A model generated the notes under the pieces. That model was not told where the DNA came from. It searched no databases and saw only the letters and a list, made by a program, of their open reading frames with translations. Shown piece by piece: positions 44,949 through 53,554 of a stretch of DNA of 64,000 bases. The translations under genes were made by a program, and so were the position numbers. The stretch is from CAYJPA01 sp964371945. GTDB lineage: Bacteria; Chloroflexota; Chloroflexia; Thermomicrobiales; UBA6265. Position 1 is the stretch's first letter, and the number at the start of each line of letters is the position of its first letter. The stretch lies in assembly GCA_964371945.1 (NCBI GenBank), contig CAYJPA010000009.1, positions 1 through 64,000 of the forward strand. The letters are read 5' to 3'.

Positions 44949-46723
44949 CCACCACAGCACCGATCGCCCCGCCAGTGCCTGTACGCCGTGATTACGAGCG
45001 CGAAATCACCGACAACCTTGCCGATCTGCTCGCCGTCCTGCCGCCGGACATTTCGGCCGCGGTTGAACGTGTCCGGGCGGAAACGCATCAAGGTGGACTC
45101 ATCGAGATCGTCATGGATCTCGGCCGCCAACCGGAAGCGCGGTTTCAGGACGATGAGGTGGTGCTTTCGGACGAGGATGTCACGCGCGACGATCTTGCCT
45201 ATGTCGCGGATCGCATCGGGGATTTCGGGGAGGACAACCGGGCCGGGATCGAGCGCACGCTGCACCGGATCTCGGCGATGCGCAACCGCACCGGCGACAT
45301 CGTCGGCCTTACGTGCCGTATCGGGCGGGCCGTTTATGGAACGATCGCGATCATCCAGGATTTGGTCGAGTCAGGCGAGAGCATCTTGCTGCTCGGCCGC
45401 CCCGGTGTCGGCAAAACCACCATGTTGCGCGAGATCGCGCGAGTGCTGGCGGATGATCTGCACAAGCGAGTTGTGATCGTCGACACCAGTAACGAAATCG
45501 CGGGCGACGGAGACATCCCACATCCCGCGATCGGGCGCGCCCGGCGAATGCAGGTGCGAACCCCGACCGCGCAGCATGCCGTGATGATCGAGGCAGTCGA
45601 GAACCATATGCCGGAAGTGATCGTGATCGACGAGATCGGCACCGAGCTGGAATCGATGGCGGCGCGCACAATCGCCGAGCGCGGCGTGCAGCTCATCGGG
45701 ACGGCTCACGGCAACACACTCGAGAATCTGATGATGAACCCGACCCTGTCGGATCTCATCGGCGGCATTCAGTCGGTCACGCTTTCCGACGAGGAGGCTC
45801 GCCGGCGCGGAACGCAAAAGTCGATCCTAGAACGTAAGGCCCCGCCGACCTTCACCGTGATGGTTGAGATCGTAAGCCGCGACGAGGTGGCGGTTCATCG
45901 CGATGTCGCCGCCACCGTCGATGCCATCCTTCGCAGCGCGCCGATCCGAGCGGAGAATAGGCAACGACACGATAGCGGTGAGGTCGTCATCCGCAAGGAA
46001 GAGGACGCCCGCCGCGATCCGACATTGGGACCGCGATCGCCGAGCGGACCGGGCGCGATGTCCGGACCACGGGAGATCGTCGATATCACATCTCGGCAAT
46101 CGCCGCGGAATCTGGTCCCGGTCGAGCCGCGGATCGAAGAACGGATCGCCGAGGATCCGCGCTCCGTCACGCCCGCGCCATTTTCGTTGCGTGGACGGGG
46201 TACTGAGTCCAAGCCGCTTCGGATTTATCCCTTCGGTGTCAGTCGAAACCGTCTCGATGCAACCATTTCGCAGCTCAACGCCCCTGCCGTGATCGTGCGC
46301 GATATTCGCGAAGCGGATCTCGTGGTGACACTCAAGAATTACTTCCGTCGAAAGCCGCAACCGATCCGCGAAGCGGAAGCACGGGGCATCGCGGTCTACG
46401 TCTTGCGCTCGAACACGGGTATCCAGATGGAGGGGGTACTGTCCTCGCTGCTGCCGCACGCGGTCAGACGGGCCGCGCCGCCACCTGAAAATGGAGCCGC
46501 CAACGAGCGGGTCGAAGGTCCGCAACTTACAAATGCGCTGGAGGAGGCGGAGAAGGCGATCGGCGCGGTGATGGAGGGCGCTCCTCCCATCTCCTTGATG
46601 CCGCAGGGGTCCTACGTGCGCAAGCTGCAACATCAACTTGCCGACCGCTATAACCTGGGGTCCCGAAGCAAGGGCAGGGAACCGAACCGTCGTGTCGAGA
46701 TTTACCGGCAGGGGCTGCAGTAG
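44945..46723 (+). CDS. SpoIIIAA-like AAA ATPase with C-terminal R3H domain (Ycf45 family)
   Basis: From TTG at 44945 (AGGAG six bases upstream) the product is 592 residues. The N-terminal half is a SpoIIIAA/Ycf45-type ATPase: Walker A LLGRPGVGKTTMLREIAR near residue 150, then VIVDTSNEIAGDGDIPHPAIG and VIVIDEIGTELESMAARTIAE with AHGNTLENLM. A disordered, Arg/Pro-rich linker follows near residues 340-400. The C-terminal part has IYPFGVSRNRLDATI and ends in an R3H motif with the arginine and histidine spacing (YVRKLQHQLADRY, then RRVEIY). R3H domains bind single-stranded nucleic acid. Such proteins occur in cyanobacteria and Chloroflexota; the role is not established. tmk follows four bases later. 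Confidence 0.88.
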   Translation: MTTTAPIAPPVPVRRDYEREITDNLADLLAVLPPDISAAVERVRAETHQGGLIEIVMDLGRQPEARFQDDEVVLSDEDVTRDDLAYVADRIGDFGEDNRAGIERTLHRISAMRNRTGDIVGLTCRIGRAVYGTIAIIQDLVESGESILLLGRPGVGKTTMLREIARVLADDLHKRVVIVDTSNEIAGDGDIPHPAIGRARRMQVRTPTAQHAVMIEAVENHMPEVIVIDEIGTELESMAARTIAERGVQLIGTAHGNTLENLMMNPTLSDLIGGIQSVTLSDEEARRRGTQKSILERKAPPTFTVMVEIVSRDEVAVHRDVAATVDAILRSAPIRAENRQRHDSGEVVIRKEEDARRDPTLGPRSPSGPGAMSGPREIVDITSRQSPRNLVPVEPRIEERIAEDPRSVTPAPFSLRGRGTESKPLRIYPFGVSRNRLDATISQLNAPAVIVRDIREADLVVTLKNYFRRKPQPIREAEARGIAVYVLRSNTGIQMEGVLSSLLPHAVRRAAPPPENGAANERVEGPQLTNALEEAEKAIGAVMEGAPPISLMPQGSYVRKLQHQLADRYNLGSRSKGREPNRRVEIYRQGLQ

Positions 46724-46727
46724 CACG

Positions 46728-47393
46728 ATGGCTGGCTGGTTCGTCACCTTCGAGGGCCCGGAAGGCGCGGGCAAGAGCACGCAGATCCGGCTCCTGGCCG
46801 ATCACCTCCGCTCACAGGGCCAGAGCGTCGTCGCTACACGAGAACCGGGCGGAACCGCCATCGGAGAGCAGATCCGTTCGATCCTGTTGAGTCGAGACTC
46901 GGGTGCAATGGCGCCGGAAACGGAAGCATTGCTCCATACTGCTGCCCGAGCGCAGCACGTTGTAGAGGTAATCCGACCGGCTCTCGACCGAGTCGATGTC
47001 GTGCTTTGCGACCGCTTCGTGGAGTCGACACTTGCTTATCAGGGCGGTGGTCGCGGACTTCCGATTGATCAGCTGCGCGAGCTCCAGCAGCTGGCGACCG
47101 GCGGCCTCGCGCCGGACCTGAAGGTGCTGTTGGACCTGGATGTCGATGTCGGATTAGGTCGAAGGCGCAGAGAGATTGGCTCGGCAAATCGAATGGACGA
47201 CGAGGAGCTGGCGTTCCACCGCCGTGTTCGAGATGCGTACCGCACGATGGCGGTCGAAGATCCGGCTGGCTGGGTGGTGATCGATGGTGACCAATCAGTC
47301 GGCGTAGTTGCGGCGGCGATCAATGAAGCGGTCTCGAGTGCCCTTGCGCGCGCGGGATTTGATCTCGAGATTCGCGCCCCGGTGAAGTCGTGA
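46728..47393 (+). CDS. tmk: Thymidylate kinase
   Basis: From ATG at 46728 the product is 221 residues; the frame extends upstream into the preceding gene without homology. It phosphorylates dTMP to dTDP. The P-loop is FEGPEGAGKSTQIRLLA, the DRx motif is CDRFVESTLAYQGGGRGL, and the lid region RRRREIGSANRMDDEELAFHRR is arginine-rich. AGGGGC lies about 12 bases upstream. The gene is followed by a c-di-AMP receptor gene, a pairing also seen in Firmicutes. Confidence 0.96.
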   Translation: MAGWFVTFEGPEGAGKSTQIRLLADHLRSQGQSVVATREPGGTAIGEQIRSILLSRDSGAMAPETEALLHTAARAQHVVEVIRPALDRVDVVLCDRFVESTLAYQGGGRGLPIDQLRELQQLATGGLAPDLKVLLDLDVDVGLGRRRREIGSANRMDDEELAFHRRVRDAYRTMAVEDPAGWVVIDGDQSVGVVAAAINEAVSSALARAGFDLEIRAPVKS

Positions 47394-47412
47394 TCTCGCC
47401 TGGAGCGAGCAC

Positions 47413-47745
47413 ATGAAGCTCGTTATTTCGATCGTTAGTACCGGCGACCTGGACGAACTGTTGCGCCGCATGGCTGCAAAGGGGTACCGTGCTACCGTTG
47501 TCGATCAGCGAGGCGGCTTTCTGCGACAGGGAAACGTTACACTACTGATCGGCGTTCAAGCAGCGTTGGTTGCCGACGTGTTGAAGCTGATCAACGGTTG
47601 TTGTCGCACTCGCCAGTCACTTGTCAATCCCGCGATGCCGATGGTCGAGCCAGGGGAGTTTTTCATCTCGCAACCTATGGAGACCATTGAGGGCGGGGCG
47701 ATTTGCTTCGTGCTCAATATCGAACGATACGAACGAATCGCGTAA
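47413..47745 (+). CDS. darA: Cyclic-di-AMP receptor protein (PstA/DarA, PII-like)
   Basis: The product is 110 residues, the family length. These PII-like trimers bind c-di-AMP, a signal for cell wall and osmotic state. The characteristic segment GYRATVVDQRGGFLRQGNVTLLIGV is present, as is the C-terminal strand GGAICFVLNIERYERI. The start at 47413 is preceded by GGAGCGAGCAC. Position just after tmk matches the usual order; the holB gene that often follows is not next here. Confidence 0.92.
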   Translation: MKLVISIVSTGDLDELLRRMAAKGYRATVVDQRGGFLRQGNVTLLIGVQAALVADVLKLINGCCRTRQSLVNPAMPMVEPGEFFISQPMETIEGGAICFVLNIERYERIA

Positions 47746-47793
47746 GCACGATCACCCCGCACGCGAAATGCCCAGGTTCACGGAGTGCACCCA

Positions 47794-48651
47794 ATGGAAG
47801 CAGTTGTCGCGCGTGGAATACAGGTGTTGTTGGCCCTTGGGGGCGCATATCTGGTTGCGCTGTGGTTTGTCCTCATCGTTTGGACATTCAGAGATATCGA
47901 AACACGAAGCCGGAACGTCATCACGCAGGTCTTTTCGACATTGTTGGCGGTCCTCTTCTTCATACCGGGCACACTCCTCTATCTGATTCTGCGTCCGAAA
48001 GAGACGCTGGACGCCGCGTTTCAGCGTTCGCTCGAAGAGGAATATCTCCTGCAGGACCTTGAAGAGCTACCGCTTTGTCGATCGTGCCAGCATTACGTCG
48101 ACGACGATTACATGATTTGCCCGCATTGCCAGACTCAATTGCGCGATGCCTGTACGGCGTGCTCGAGACTGGTCGATCTGCGCTGGACCGTATGCCCGTA
48201 TTGCGGCTCCGAGCAGGAGCGTTCCAAGGACGAGGAGCTCGAGAAGGTGCCTGAGGTGGCGGCCCGTTGGGCAGCACCGATTGCGCTTCGCCGCCGGATC
48301 CTGCGTCAGCTTCCTGCCGGGGCTCCTCTGGAAGGCGCTTCGGTACGAGAATCCGATTCGCGGCCCGCCGCGTTCACCGCGCTCAGTCCAGGAGCAACGC
48401 AACCACCTCCGCCCGTGCGGCTGTTCGATCGCAAGAAAACGCGCGAGGCGTCCCGGCTCAATGGCTACCGGCGTCCCACGATGCTCAACAGCAGCGGCTT
48501 GATGTCAGGCGGCGGCTCGCTGGTTGACCGCTTTGGCCGGACGCTCGATGCAAATCACCACGATGCCGGTTCGAACGGTCGCGAAGGACTGGGGACCGTC
48601 GAGCGAGAGGGTTCCAGAGTTCCGGTTTCGAGCAAAGAGACCGGCGATTAG
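47794..48651 (+). CDS. Membrane protein with double zinc ribbon
   Basis: From ATG at 47794 (GGAG eight bases upstream) the product is 285 residues. Two membrane spans come first (VLLALGGAYLVALWFVLIV and TLLAVLFFIPGTLLYLIL). A DZANK-like double zinc ribbon follows with four CxxC pairs: CRSC, CPHC, CTAC and CPYC, between residues 95 and 142. The remaining half is low-complexity and probably disordered. Similar proteins occur near tmk in Chloroflexota, but their function is unknown. Confidence 0.8.
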   Translation: MEAVVARGIQVLLALGGAYLVALWFVLIVWTFRDIETRSRNVITQVFSTLLAVLFFIPGTLLYLILRPKETLDAAFQRSLEEEYLLQDLEELPLCRSCQHYVDDDYMICPHCQTQLRDACTACSRLVDLRWTVCPYCGSEQERSKDEELEKVPEVAARWAAPIALRRRILRQLPAGAPLEGASVRESDSRPAAFTALSPGATQPPPPVRLFDRKKTREASRLNGYRRPTMLNSSGLMSGGGSLVDRFGRTLDANHHDAGSNGREGLGTVEREGSRVPVSSKETGD

Positions 48652-48711
48652 GTCGCCCTCCTTGTTCCGCAACCATGAATCGGCCTGGCCGGAATTCGTA
48701 GGGATGTCCGC

Positions 48712-49608
48712 TTATCCGCGCGTTGGGGCTGAGCGGAGAGAAGGAACGGCATCGGGGCGGATTCGGAAGTTGAATTTCGAGCGGAAGGCATCGTAAAAGT
48801 TGGTGCCGCCGATCGAAATGAGCTTGAACGCGTGCTTGCCGCGAATCACCCGAACGACGTCGCTGAACTGCAGATCATGGACGAGACGGCCGTCCAGGAT
48901 CAGCGATGCCTCGTGCTTGTTCGCCAGCAACAATTCGATCGCGACCGATTCCGCGGCGACGAAGGGCGTTCTGATCGGGGAGTGGCACGAGATTGGAACG
49001 ATTGCGAATCCGCGCACGCCCGCGGTCAGGATCGGGCCGCCGGCCGCCATGCAGTAAGCCGTGCTGCCGCGCGGGGTCGCGACGATCATGCCGTCACCGG
49101 GATATGTGTTGACATAATAACCGTCGATGTAGACCTCGACATCGATCATGCGCACACCCCCGCGAATCACGACATCGTTGATCGCCCACCCCTGGTCGAG
49201 CAAAACGCCGTTGCGCTCGACCGCGGCGGCGAGCGTTGAGCTTTCTTCGACCTCGAACCGTCCTTCGATGAGCGCCAGCACGGCCAGCTCCCAATTGCTC
49301 CGTTCGACCAGCGCCAGGAAACCGACCTTGCCGAAATTGATGCCAAGCAGTGGAATGTCGGGGTATGTGTTGGCGGCGCGCATCATCAGGCCGTCGCCGC
49401 CGAGGACGATGATCGCGTCGACCTCGGTGCGATCGTTCGTTTGGAGATCCGACTCGAGCAGAACGGTGCAGCCACGTTCAACCAGCCAGGCTTCGATTTC
49501 TGGGGCGAGGGCTGTCGCTTCGTCTTTGCTGTGCGCGGCAACGAGTCCGATCGTATTGATCGACTTCAAGGCGGCCGTAGTCGCAGGTGAAAACGTTCGA
49601 GGAATCAT
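48712..49608 (-). CDS. nadK: NAD kinase
   Basis: The product is 298 residues. It phosphorylates NAD+ to NADP+. The nucleotide-binding motif is IIVLGGDGLMMRAAN (GGDG at 70-73), followed by GINFGKVGFLALV, NDVVIRGG and the PRGSTAYCMAAGGPI signature with the catalytic region. The ATG overlaps the stop of the upstream regulator gene by four bases (ATGA), so NADP supply is directly coupled to an NrtR-type sensor. Confidence 0.96.
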   Translation of the reverse strand: MIPRTFSPATTAALKSINTIGLVAAHSKDEATALAPEIEAWLVERGCTVLLESDLQTNDRTEVDAIIVLGGDGLMMRAANTYPDIPLLGINFGKVGFLALVERSNWELAVLALIEGRFEVEESSTLAAAVERNGVLLDQGWAINDVVIRGGVRMIDVEVYIDGYYVNTYPGDGMIVATPRGSTAYCMAAGGPILTAGVRGFAIVPISCHSPIRTPFVAAESVAIELLLANKHEASLILDGRLVHDLQFSDVVRVIRGKHAFKLISIGGTNFYDAFRSKFNFRIRPDAVPSLRSAPTRG

Positions 49609-50357
49609 GAAACCATGGCTCCCTCCGCTGGGTCGGCCCAGTGAGGTGTGAGGTACGAAGCCGCGTCACGTTCGGCGCGGAACCGGTAGAGAACGGCGGG
49701 ACGATGGCTCCCGTCCCGCCGTTTTTCTCCGGTCGGGCTGAGAATACCCGACGCGATCATCCGGCGACGGAAGTTCCGCTTGTCGAGATCATGCCCGAGA
49801 ATGGTTTCGTACGCATTTTGGAGCTCCGTCAACGTAAAGTGAGCTGGAAGCAGGTGAAAGGCGATGTTGGTATAGCCCAGCTTCGCTCTCAACCGGACCA
49901 CGGCGTAGTCGACCACCATCTGGTCGGCCCCGCTGAGACTCTCCTGCCGCCCGGCAGATTGCCAGGTGACATCCGAGGTCGATGCCGGTTGAGCTTCGGA
50001 ACAAATCAGCGCGATATAGCTCACAATGATCGACCATTGATCGTCATTTTCGAGCACGCTCAACGTGTAGAGCTGCTCGAGGTATTGCTCATCGATCGAG
50101 GTTGCCGTACGAACGATTCGACGCGCCGCCGCATCGAGCGACTCCGCGACTTCAGGGAGATCTCTCGGCAGTCCGTATTGTTCTGGTTTGTTGTGAATCG
50201 CAACCAGGAGATCGCCACTGGTGAGGGTGAAAAGCACGACCCGCACGTCGACGGCGGGATCCGTCGCGTAGCCGGCGACTGCTGCGCGTTCGATTGTCGA
50301 ACGATCCGCCCGCGACATCATCTGCTGGAAATCCTCTGCCGGGTCGCACCTGTTCAT
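49605..50357 (-). CDS. nrtR: NrtR-type regulator (degenerate Nudix domain plus winged helix)
   Basis: From ATG at 50357 the product is 250 residues. The N-terminal half is a Nudix fold (VRVVLFTLTSGDLLVAIHN) whose catalytic box is lost: the Glu-rich REVxEE helix reads AARRIVRTATSID. Loss of hydrolase residues with retention of the fold is typical of NrtR, which senses ADP-ribose. The winged helix has the family signature FTLTELQNAYETILGHDLDKRNFRRRM, then SPTGEKR. It probably represses its own operon and other NAD genes. It has its own promoter with a start codon eight bases after the -10 box. Confidence 0.88.
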   Translation of the reverse strand: MNRCDPAEDFQQMMSRADRSTIERAAVAGYATDPAVDVRVVLFTLTSGDLLVAIHNKPEQYGLPRDLPEVAESLDAAARRIVRTATSIDEQYLEQLYTLSVLENDDQWSIIVSYIALICSEAQPASTSDVTWQSAGRQESLSGADQMVVDYAVVRLRAKLGYTNIAFHLLPAHFTLTELQNAYETILGHDLDKRNFRRRMIASGILSPTGEKRRDGSHRPAVLYRFRAERDAASYLTPHWADPAEGAMVS

Positions 50358-50365
50358 TGTCAGCG

Positions 50366-50394
50366 AGTGTACGTGAGGAGCGGAAGGCAGACAA
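50366..50394 (-). promoter_or_regulatory. Promoter of nrtR-nadK, predicted leaderless
   Basis: On the minus strand TTGTCT (50389-50394) and TACACT (50366-50371) are exactly 17 bases apart. The nrtR ATG begins eight bases after the -10 box and has no ribosome-binding site. An NrtR operator would be expected here, but I see no clear palindrome. Confidence 0.6.
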
Positions 50395-50453
50395 AGAAGA
50401 CGGGCGGTTGATCGCCGGGAACTCATTCCATGTGGGGTCGCTTGAGCCGGGCG

Positions 50454-51080
50454 CTAGGCGGCGTTCAGGGTGTCTTCGGCGTACCAGATCGCATCGGCGA
50501 CAGACATCTGCGTGAGGACCACGTGGCGCACGACGCCGTCTTTGTCGATGAAGAGGTGAGTCGGAAAGTTATAGATCGGATATGCCTCGCCGGTGGCCAT
50601 TCGGAATTGATCCGAATAGACCGGAAACGAGACTTTGCTCTGAGCGGCGTAGAGGGTGGCATCAAGCTCAGGCTCGCCAAGACTCACCGCCAGCAAAACG
50701 ATTCCTTTCGAGGCAAGTTGTTGATAGGCCGTCTCGATGTCCGGCATTTCCGAGCGACAGGGCGCACACCAGGAGCCCCAAAAGTTCAACCAAACAGCTT
50801 GTCCACGCAACGACGAGAGGGAGACTTCCAGTCCTAGCATTTCGTTGGTCACCGTGATATCCGGGGCGATCTCGCCGGCGCGAGGAAGCAATTTCTGATT
50901 TACGCCGCCCTGGCCCAGGTCGCCAAGTCCCTGCCTGCCGGCGAGCAACCAGGCCGCGAGCACGATTGCCAGTGCCAGTCCGATGCTGGTGAAAGCACGC
51001 GCATTTTTGTGCTTTGGCGAGGTTCGCGGTGTTGACGGATTGGTCTCGTCGACCTGTTCCACGTTACTAGACCCCACCAT
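50454..51080 (-). CDS. Thiol-disulfide oxidoreductase, TlpA/ResA family
   Basis: From ATG at 51080 the product is 208 residues; ATG 51095 and GTG 51062 are alternatives. A single N-terminal membrane anchor (FTSIGLALAIVLAAWLLAG) is followed by a thioredoxin domain outside the membrane. The active site is WGSWCAPCRSEMP, and the cis-proline loop is YNFPTHLFIDKDG. In System II cytochrome c maturation this protein reduces the haem-binding cysteines of apocytochrome. It is the last gene after ccdA, resB and ccsA, and overlaps the end of ccsA. Confidence 0.93.
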   Translation of the reverse strand: MVGSSNVEQVDETNPSTPRTSPKHKNARAFTSIGLALAIVLAAWLLAGRQGLGDLGQGGVNQKLLPRAGEIAPDITVTNEMLGLEVSLSSLRGQAVWLNFWGSWCAPCRSEMPDIETAYQQLASKGIVLLAVSLGEPELDATLYAAQSKVSFPVYSDQFRMATGEAYPIYNFPTHLFIDKDGVVRHVVLTQMSVADAIWYAEDTLNAA

Positions 51081-51969
51081 ACGCGTGCAGTCCACCGAAG
51101 AAGTAATTGCCGTAGTAGGTGAACATCACGGCCCCGAATCCGAACAAGAGCACCACCGCACTTCGCCTGCCGCGCCAGCCGCGCAACGTGCGTGTGTGTA
51201 GATAAACGCCATAGACCAGCCAGGTGAAGAGCGCGGCGGTTTCTTTTGGGTCCCACGACCAGTACGATCCCCAGGCCTGATGCGCCCAAACTGAACCAAG
51301 GATCAAGACCAGGGCCAGAAGCGGAAACCCGAATGTCACAGAACGATACCCAATATCGTCGAGCATCTCGGGACTGGGGAGCCAACTGATCTTCTTCCTG
51401 CTGGCGATCAAGTAGAGAAACGCGGACGCGAATGAGACCGCGAATGTCGCATACGCCAGAATCGCGCTCGAAACATGGGCAGTCATCAACGGTCGATTTT
51501 GGAGCGCGGGGTTGAGCGCATCCACTTCTCGCATGTGGGCCGGAAGCGACCAGATGTAGAGCGACATCACGAACGCGACGGAAATCACGATCGCCCCGAG
51601 CTGCTTGACGCCGTACATTCGCTCGAAGAGCAGGTAAATCAGTCCCACCGCGAAGATGAACGCCAGCGAGAACTCATACATATTGCTGTATGGACCGCGC
51701 TCTGAAACGATCGTACGGAAGAGAACCGCCAATCCGGCAAAAAAGACCCCGAACCAGCCGAGCATCGTGCCGAACCGCGCCGCGCTGTTCGGCCCCGGTA
51801 TGTACTCGGCCGTGGACGATGTGAACATCGCGCCATCCGGTGTCGCCAGGGCAGACTGTTTCAGTCGAAACCGGCCAGCAGCAAACGCGAGATACGCGAG
51901 AGTGGAAAAACCAAACGAGATTGAGGCCGCGCTGAAGCAGTAGAACGAGAGTTTGACTAGACTTTCCAT
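51067..51969 (-). CDS. ccsA: Cytochrome c biogenesis protein CcsA/ResC
   Basis: The product is 300 residues with about eight membrane spans. The haem-handling tryptophan-rich WWD motif is seen as WGSYWSWDPKETAALFTWL, with conserved histidines flanking it (WAHQAWG and YLHTR). With ResB it forms the haem export and attachment complex of System II. It lies between resB and the thioredoxin gene. Databases also name this family CcsB. Confidence 0.95.
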   Translation of the reverse strand: MESLVKLSFYCFSAASISFGFSTLAYLAFAAGRFRLKQSALATPDGAMFTSSTAEYIPGPNSAARFGTMLGWFGVFFAGLAVLFRTIVSERGPYSNMYEFSLAFIFAVGLIYLLFERMYGVKQLGAIVISVAFVMSLYIWSLPAHMREVDALNPALQNRPLMTAHVSSAILAYATFAVSFASAFLYLIASRKKISWLPSPEMLDDIGYRSVTFGFPLLALVLILGSVWAHQAWGSYWSWDPKETAALFTWLVYGVYLHTRTLRGWRGRRSAVVLLFGFGAVMFTYYGNYFFGGLHAYGGV

Positions 51970-52023
51970 TGGCGCTTTTCCGTTCCTATCGTAGGTCTAA
52001 CATCCTGGAGCACATTGAGCGGA

Positions 52024-53523
52024 CTACGTTGCGGCAGCAGGCAGCGCTGCTGATTGCTCCTCGCTGGAGTCATCGCCCGCTGCAATCTGTCGCTGTCTGA
52101 TGAGTGGGCGAGCACTGAGCGATTCACCTAAGTCTTCCATCAACCGGTAAAAATCTCGCTGACCCGACCAATCGCGCTTTGCCATCGGCGCGAAGTATGC
52201 GGAGGCGCCATCGGCGCCGTTGGATGCGGGAGCAATAATGCCGCGAATCTTCCTGTGCGGAAAATAGAAGACGATAGCAAGCCCGCCGACGAGCAGAAAT
52301 GACGCGGTCCAGAAGATCGGGATGCCCGGGTTTTTTCCTACTTGCAGAAGAGTGTACTGGCGCTCGCGGACGAACTGAACGTTGATTCCGTTCAGATTGA
52401 CCCTATCGCCTTGCGTCACGACCGCGCTCGGCGGCATCACATCGCCGGCGATGTCATAGGGGCGGACCTGGATAAACATCTGTCCGCTCGCCAGGTTGAG
52501 CGTGTCCTGTTCCGGATTGCTGGTTGGATTCGTATCGGGTCCGATGACATGGACCGAAGCGTTCGCGATCGGCAGGTCCAATATGCCGGCCGGGGCTTCG
52601 GGATTGAGCTTCGATTGGAAGATGCCAAGGGGAATCGAGTCGCTGAAGAGCTCGCGGCCCTCGCTGTCGGTTATCCGCAACGCAACCGCCTGGCCGAATC
52701 CGCTTTGGTAGAAGGTGATCCCGTCGTATGAAATTGGATGATTGACGGTGATCGAGCCGGTTTTGACCTGTTCACCATCTTTGTAGATCACGAGATCGCT
52801 TTGATACTCGCTGGGCGTGCCGTTATCGCGATAAATGTCGCGGAAATCAGTCAGGCCGACCGAGAGACCGGTGCCATGCATAACGTCGCGCACCGAACCT
52901 TCTGGAACCGCGAACTCCATCTCGCGGAAGCCATAGCGGGCGCCGACAATTCCGCCGGCGAGGATGAGAATCAGCGCGAGGTGGAACGGAAAGGTTCCGA
53001 ACTTCGAGTACCGATATCGATCCGCGTAGACATGGACTTCTCCGTTGCGCTTGGTCGTCAGAACGCGATAACCGCGCCGGCGGAACATCGATTCCGCGGC
53101 CGCGACGGATTTGTCAGGAGCGATTTCCACGTCGAGCTGGGCGTTGATCTCTGCATTCCGGATGAACCCATAACTGGTCGTGATGGTCGGATGCGCGATC
53201 GCTCGCCAAATGCCCGGTACCCGGTTGATCGTGCAGATCGCGATCGCCACCGAGATCAGCGTCAGCAGAAAGACGAACGACAGGGAATGGAAAACATCCC
53301 AGTCGTACCAGCGATCGACGATCGATCTGGTCGCGGGAACGTGTACAGCGATCCATTCTGGAACCGAGCTCCCTCGTAGGGTGCCGGCCAGGACCATGAG
53401 CAAGAGCACGACGATCTCATACACGGCGGCCCGAACCGAACAGAAAAAGCGCCAAACCCGGTCGACGACGATCTCGGGGATTGAGCGACGCGCGATATTC
53501 GATTGTGCCGCCGCTTGAACCAT
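52024..53523 (-). CDS. resB: Cytochrome c biogenesis protein ResB (Ccs1)
   Basis: The product is 499 residues. Three N-terminal membrane spans are suggested (EIVVLLLMVLAGTLRGS, FVFLLTLISVAIAICTI, FPFHLALILILAGGIVG), then a large extracytoplasmic domain, and a last span (IFWTASFLLVGGLAIVFYF) before a cytosolic tail. Conserved family features include NRVPGIWRAI and the strands VNHPISYDGITFYQSGFG. It is the partner of CcsA in haem ligation. About 30 bases separate it from ccdA. Confidence 0.94.
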   Translation of the reverse strand: MVQAAAQSNIARRSIPEIVVDRVWRFFCSVRAAVYEIVVLLLMVLAGTLRGSSVPEWIAVHVPATRSIVDRWYDWDVFHSLSFVFLLTLISVAIAICTINRVPGIWRAIAHPTITTSYGFIRNAEINAQLDVEIAPDKSVAAAESMFRRRGYRVLTTKRNGEVHVYADRYRYSKFGTFPFHLALILILAGGIVGARYGFREMEFAVPEGSVRDVMHGTGLSVGLTDFRDIYRDNGTPSEYQSDLVIYKDGEQVKTGSITVNHPISYDGITFYQSGFGQAVALRITDSEGRELFSDSIPLGIFQSKLNPEAPAGILDLPIANASVHVIGPDTNPTSNPEQDTLNLASGQMFIQVRPYDIAGDVMPPSAVVTQGDRVNLNGINVQFVRERQYTLLQVGKNPGIPIFWTASFLLVGGLAIVFYFPHRKIRGIIAPASNGADGASAYFAPMAKRDWSGQRDFYRLMEDLGESLSARPLIRQRQIAAGDDSSEEQSAALPAAAT

Positions 53524-53554
53524 CGATTACCCACGTGACCACGAGAAGGGCCGT

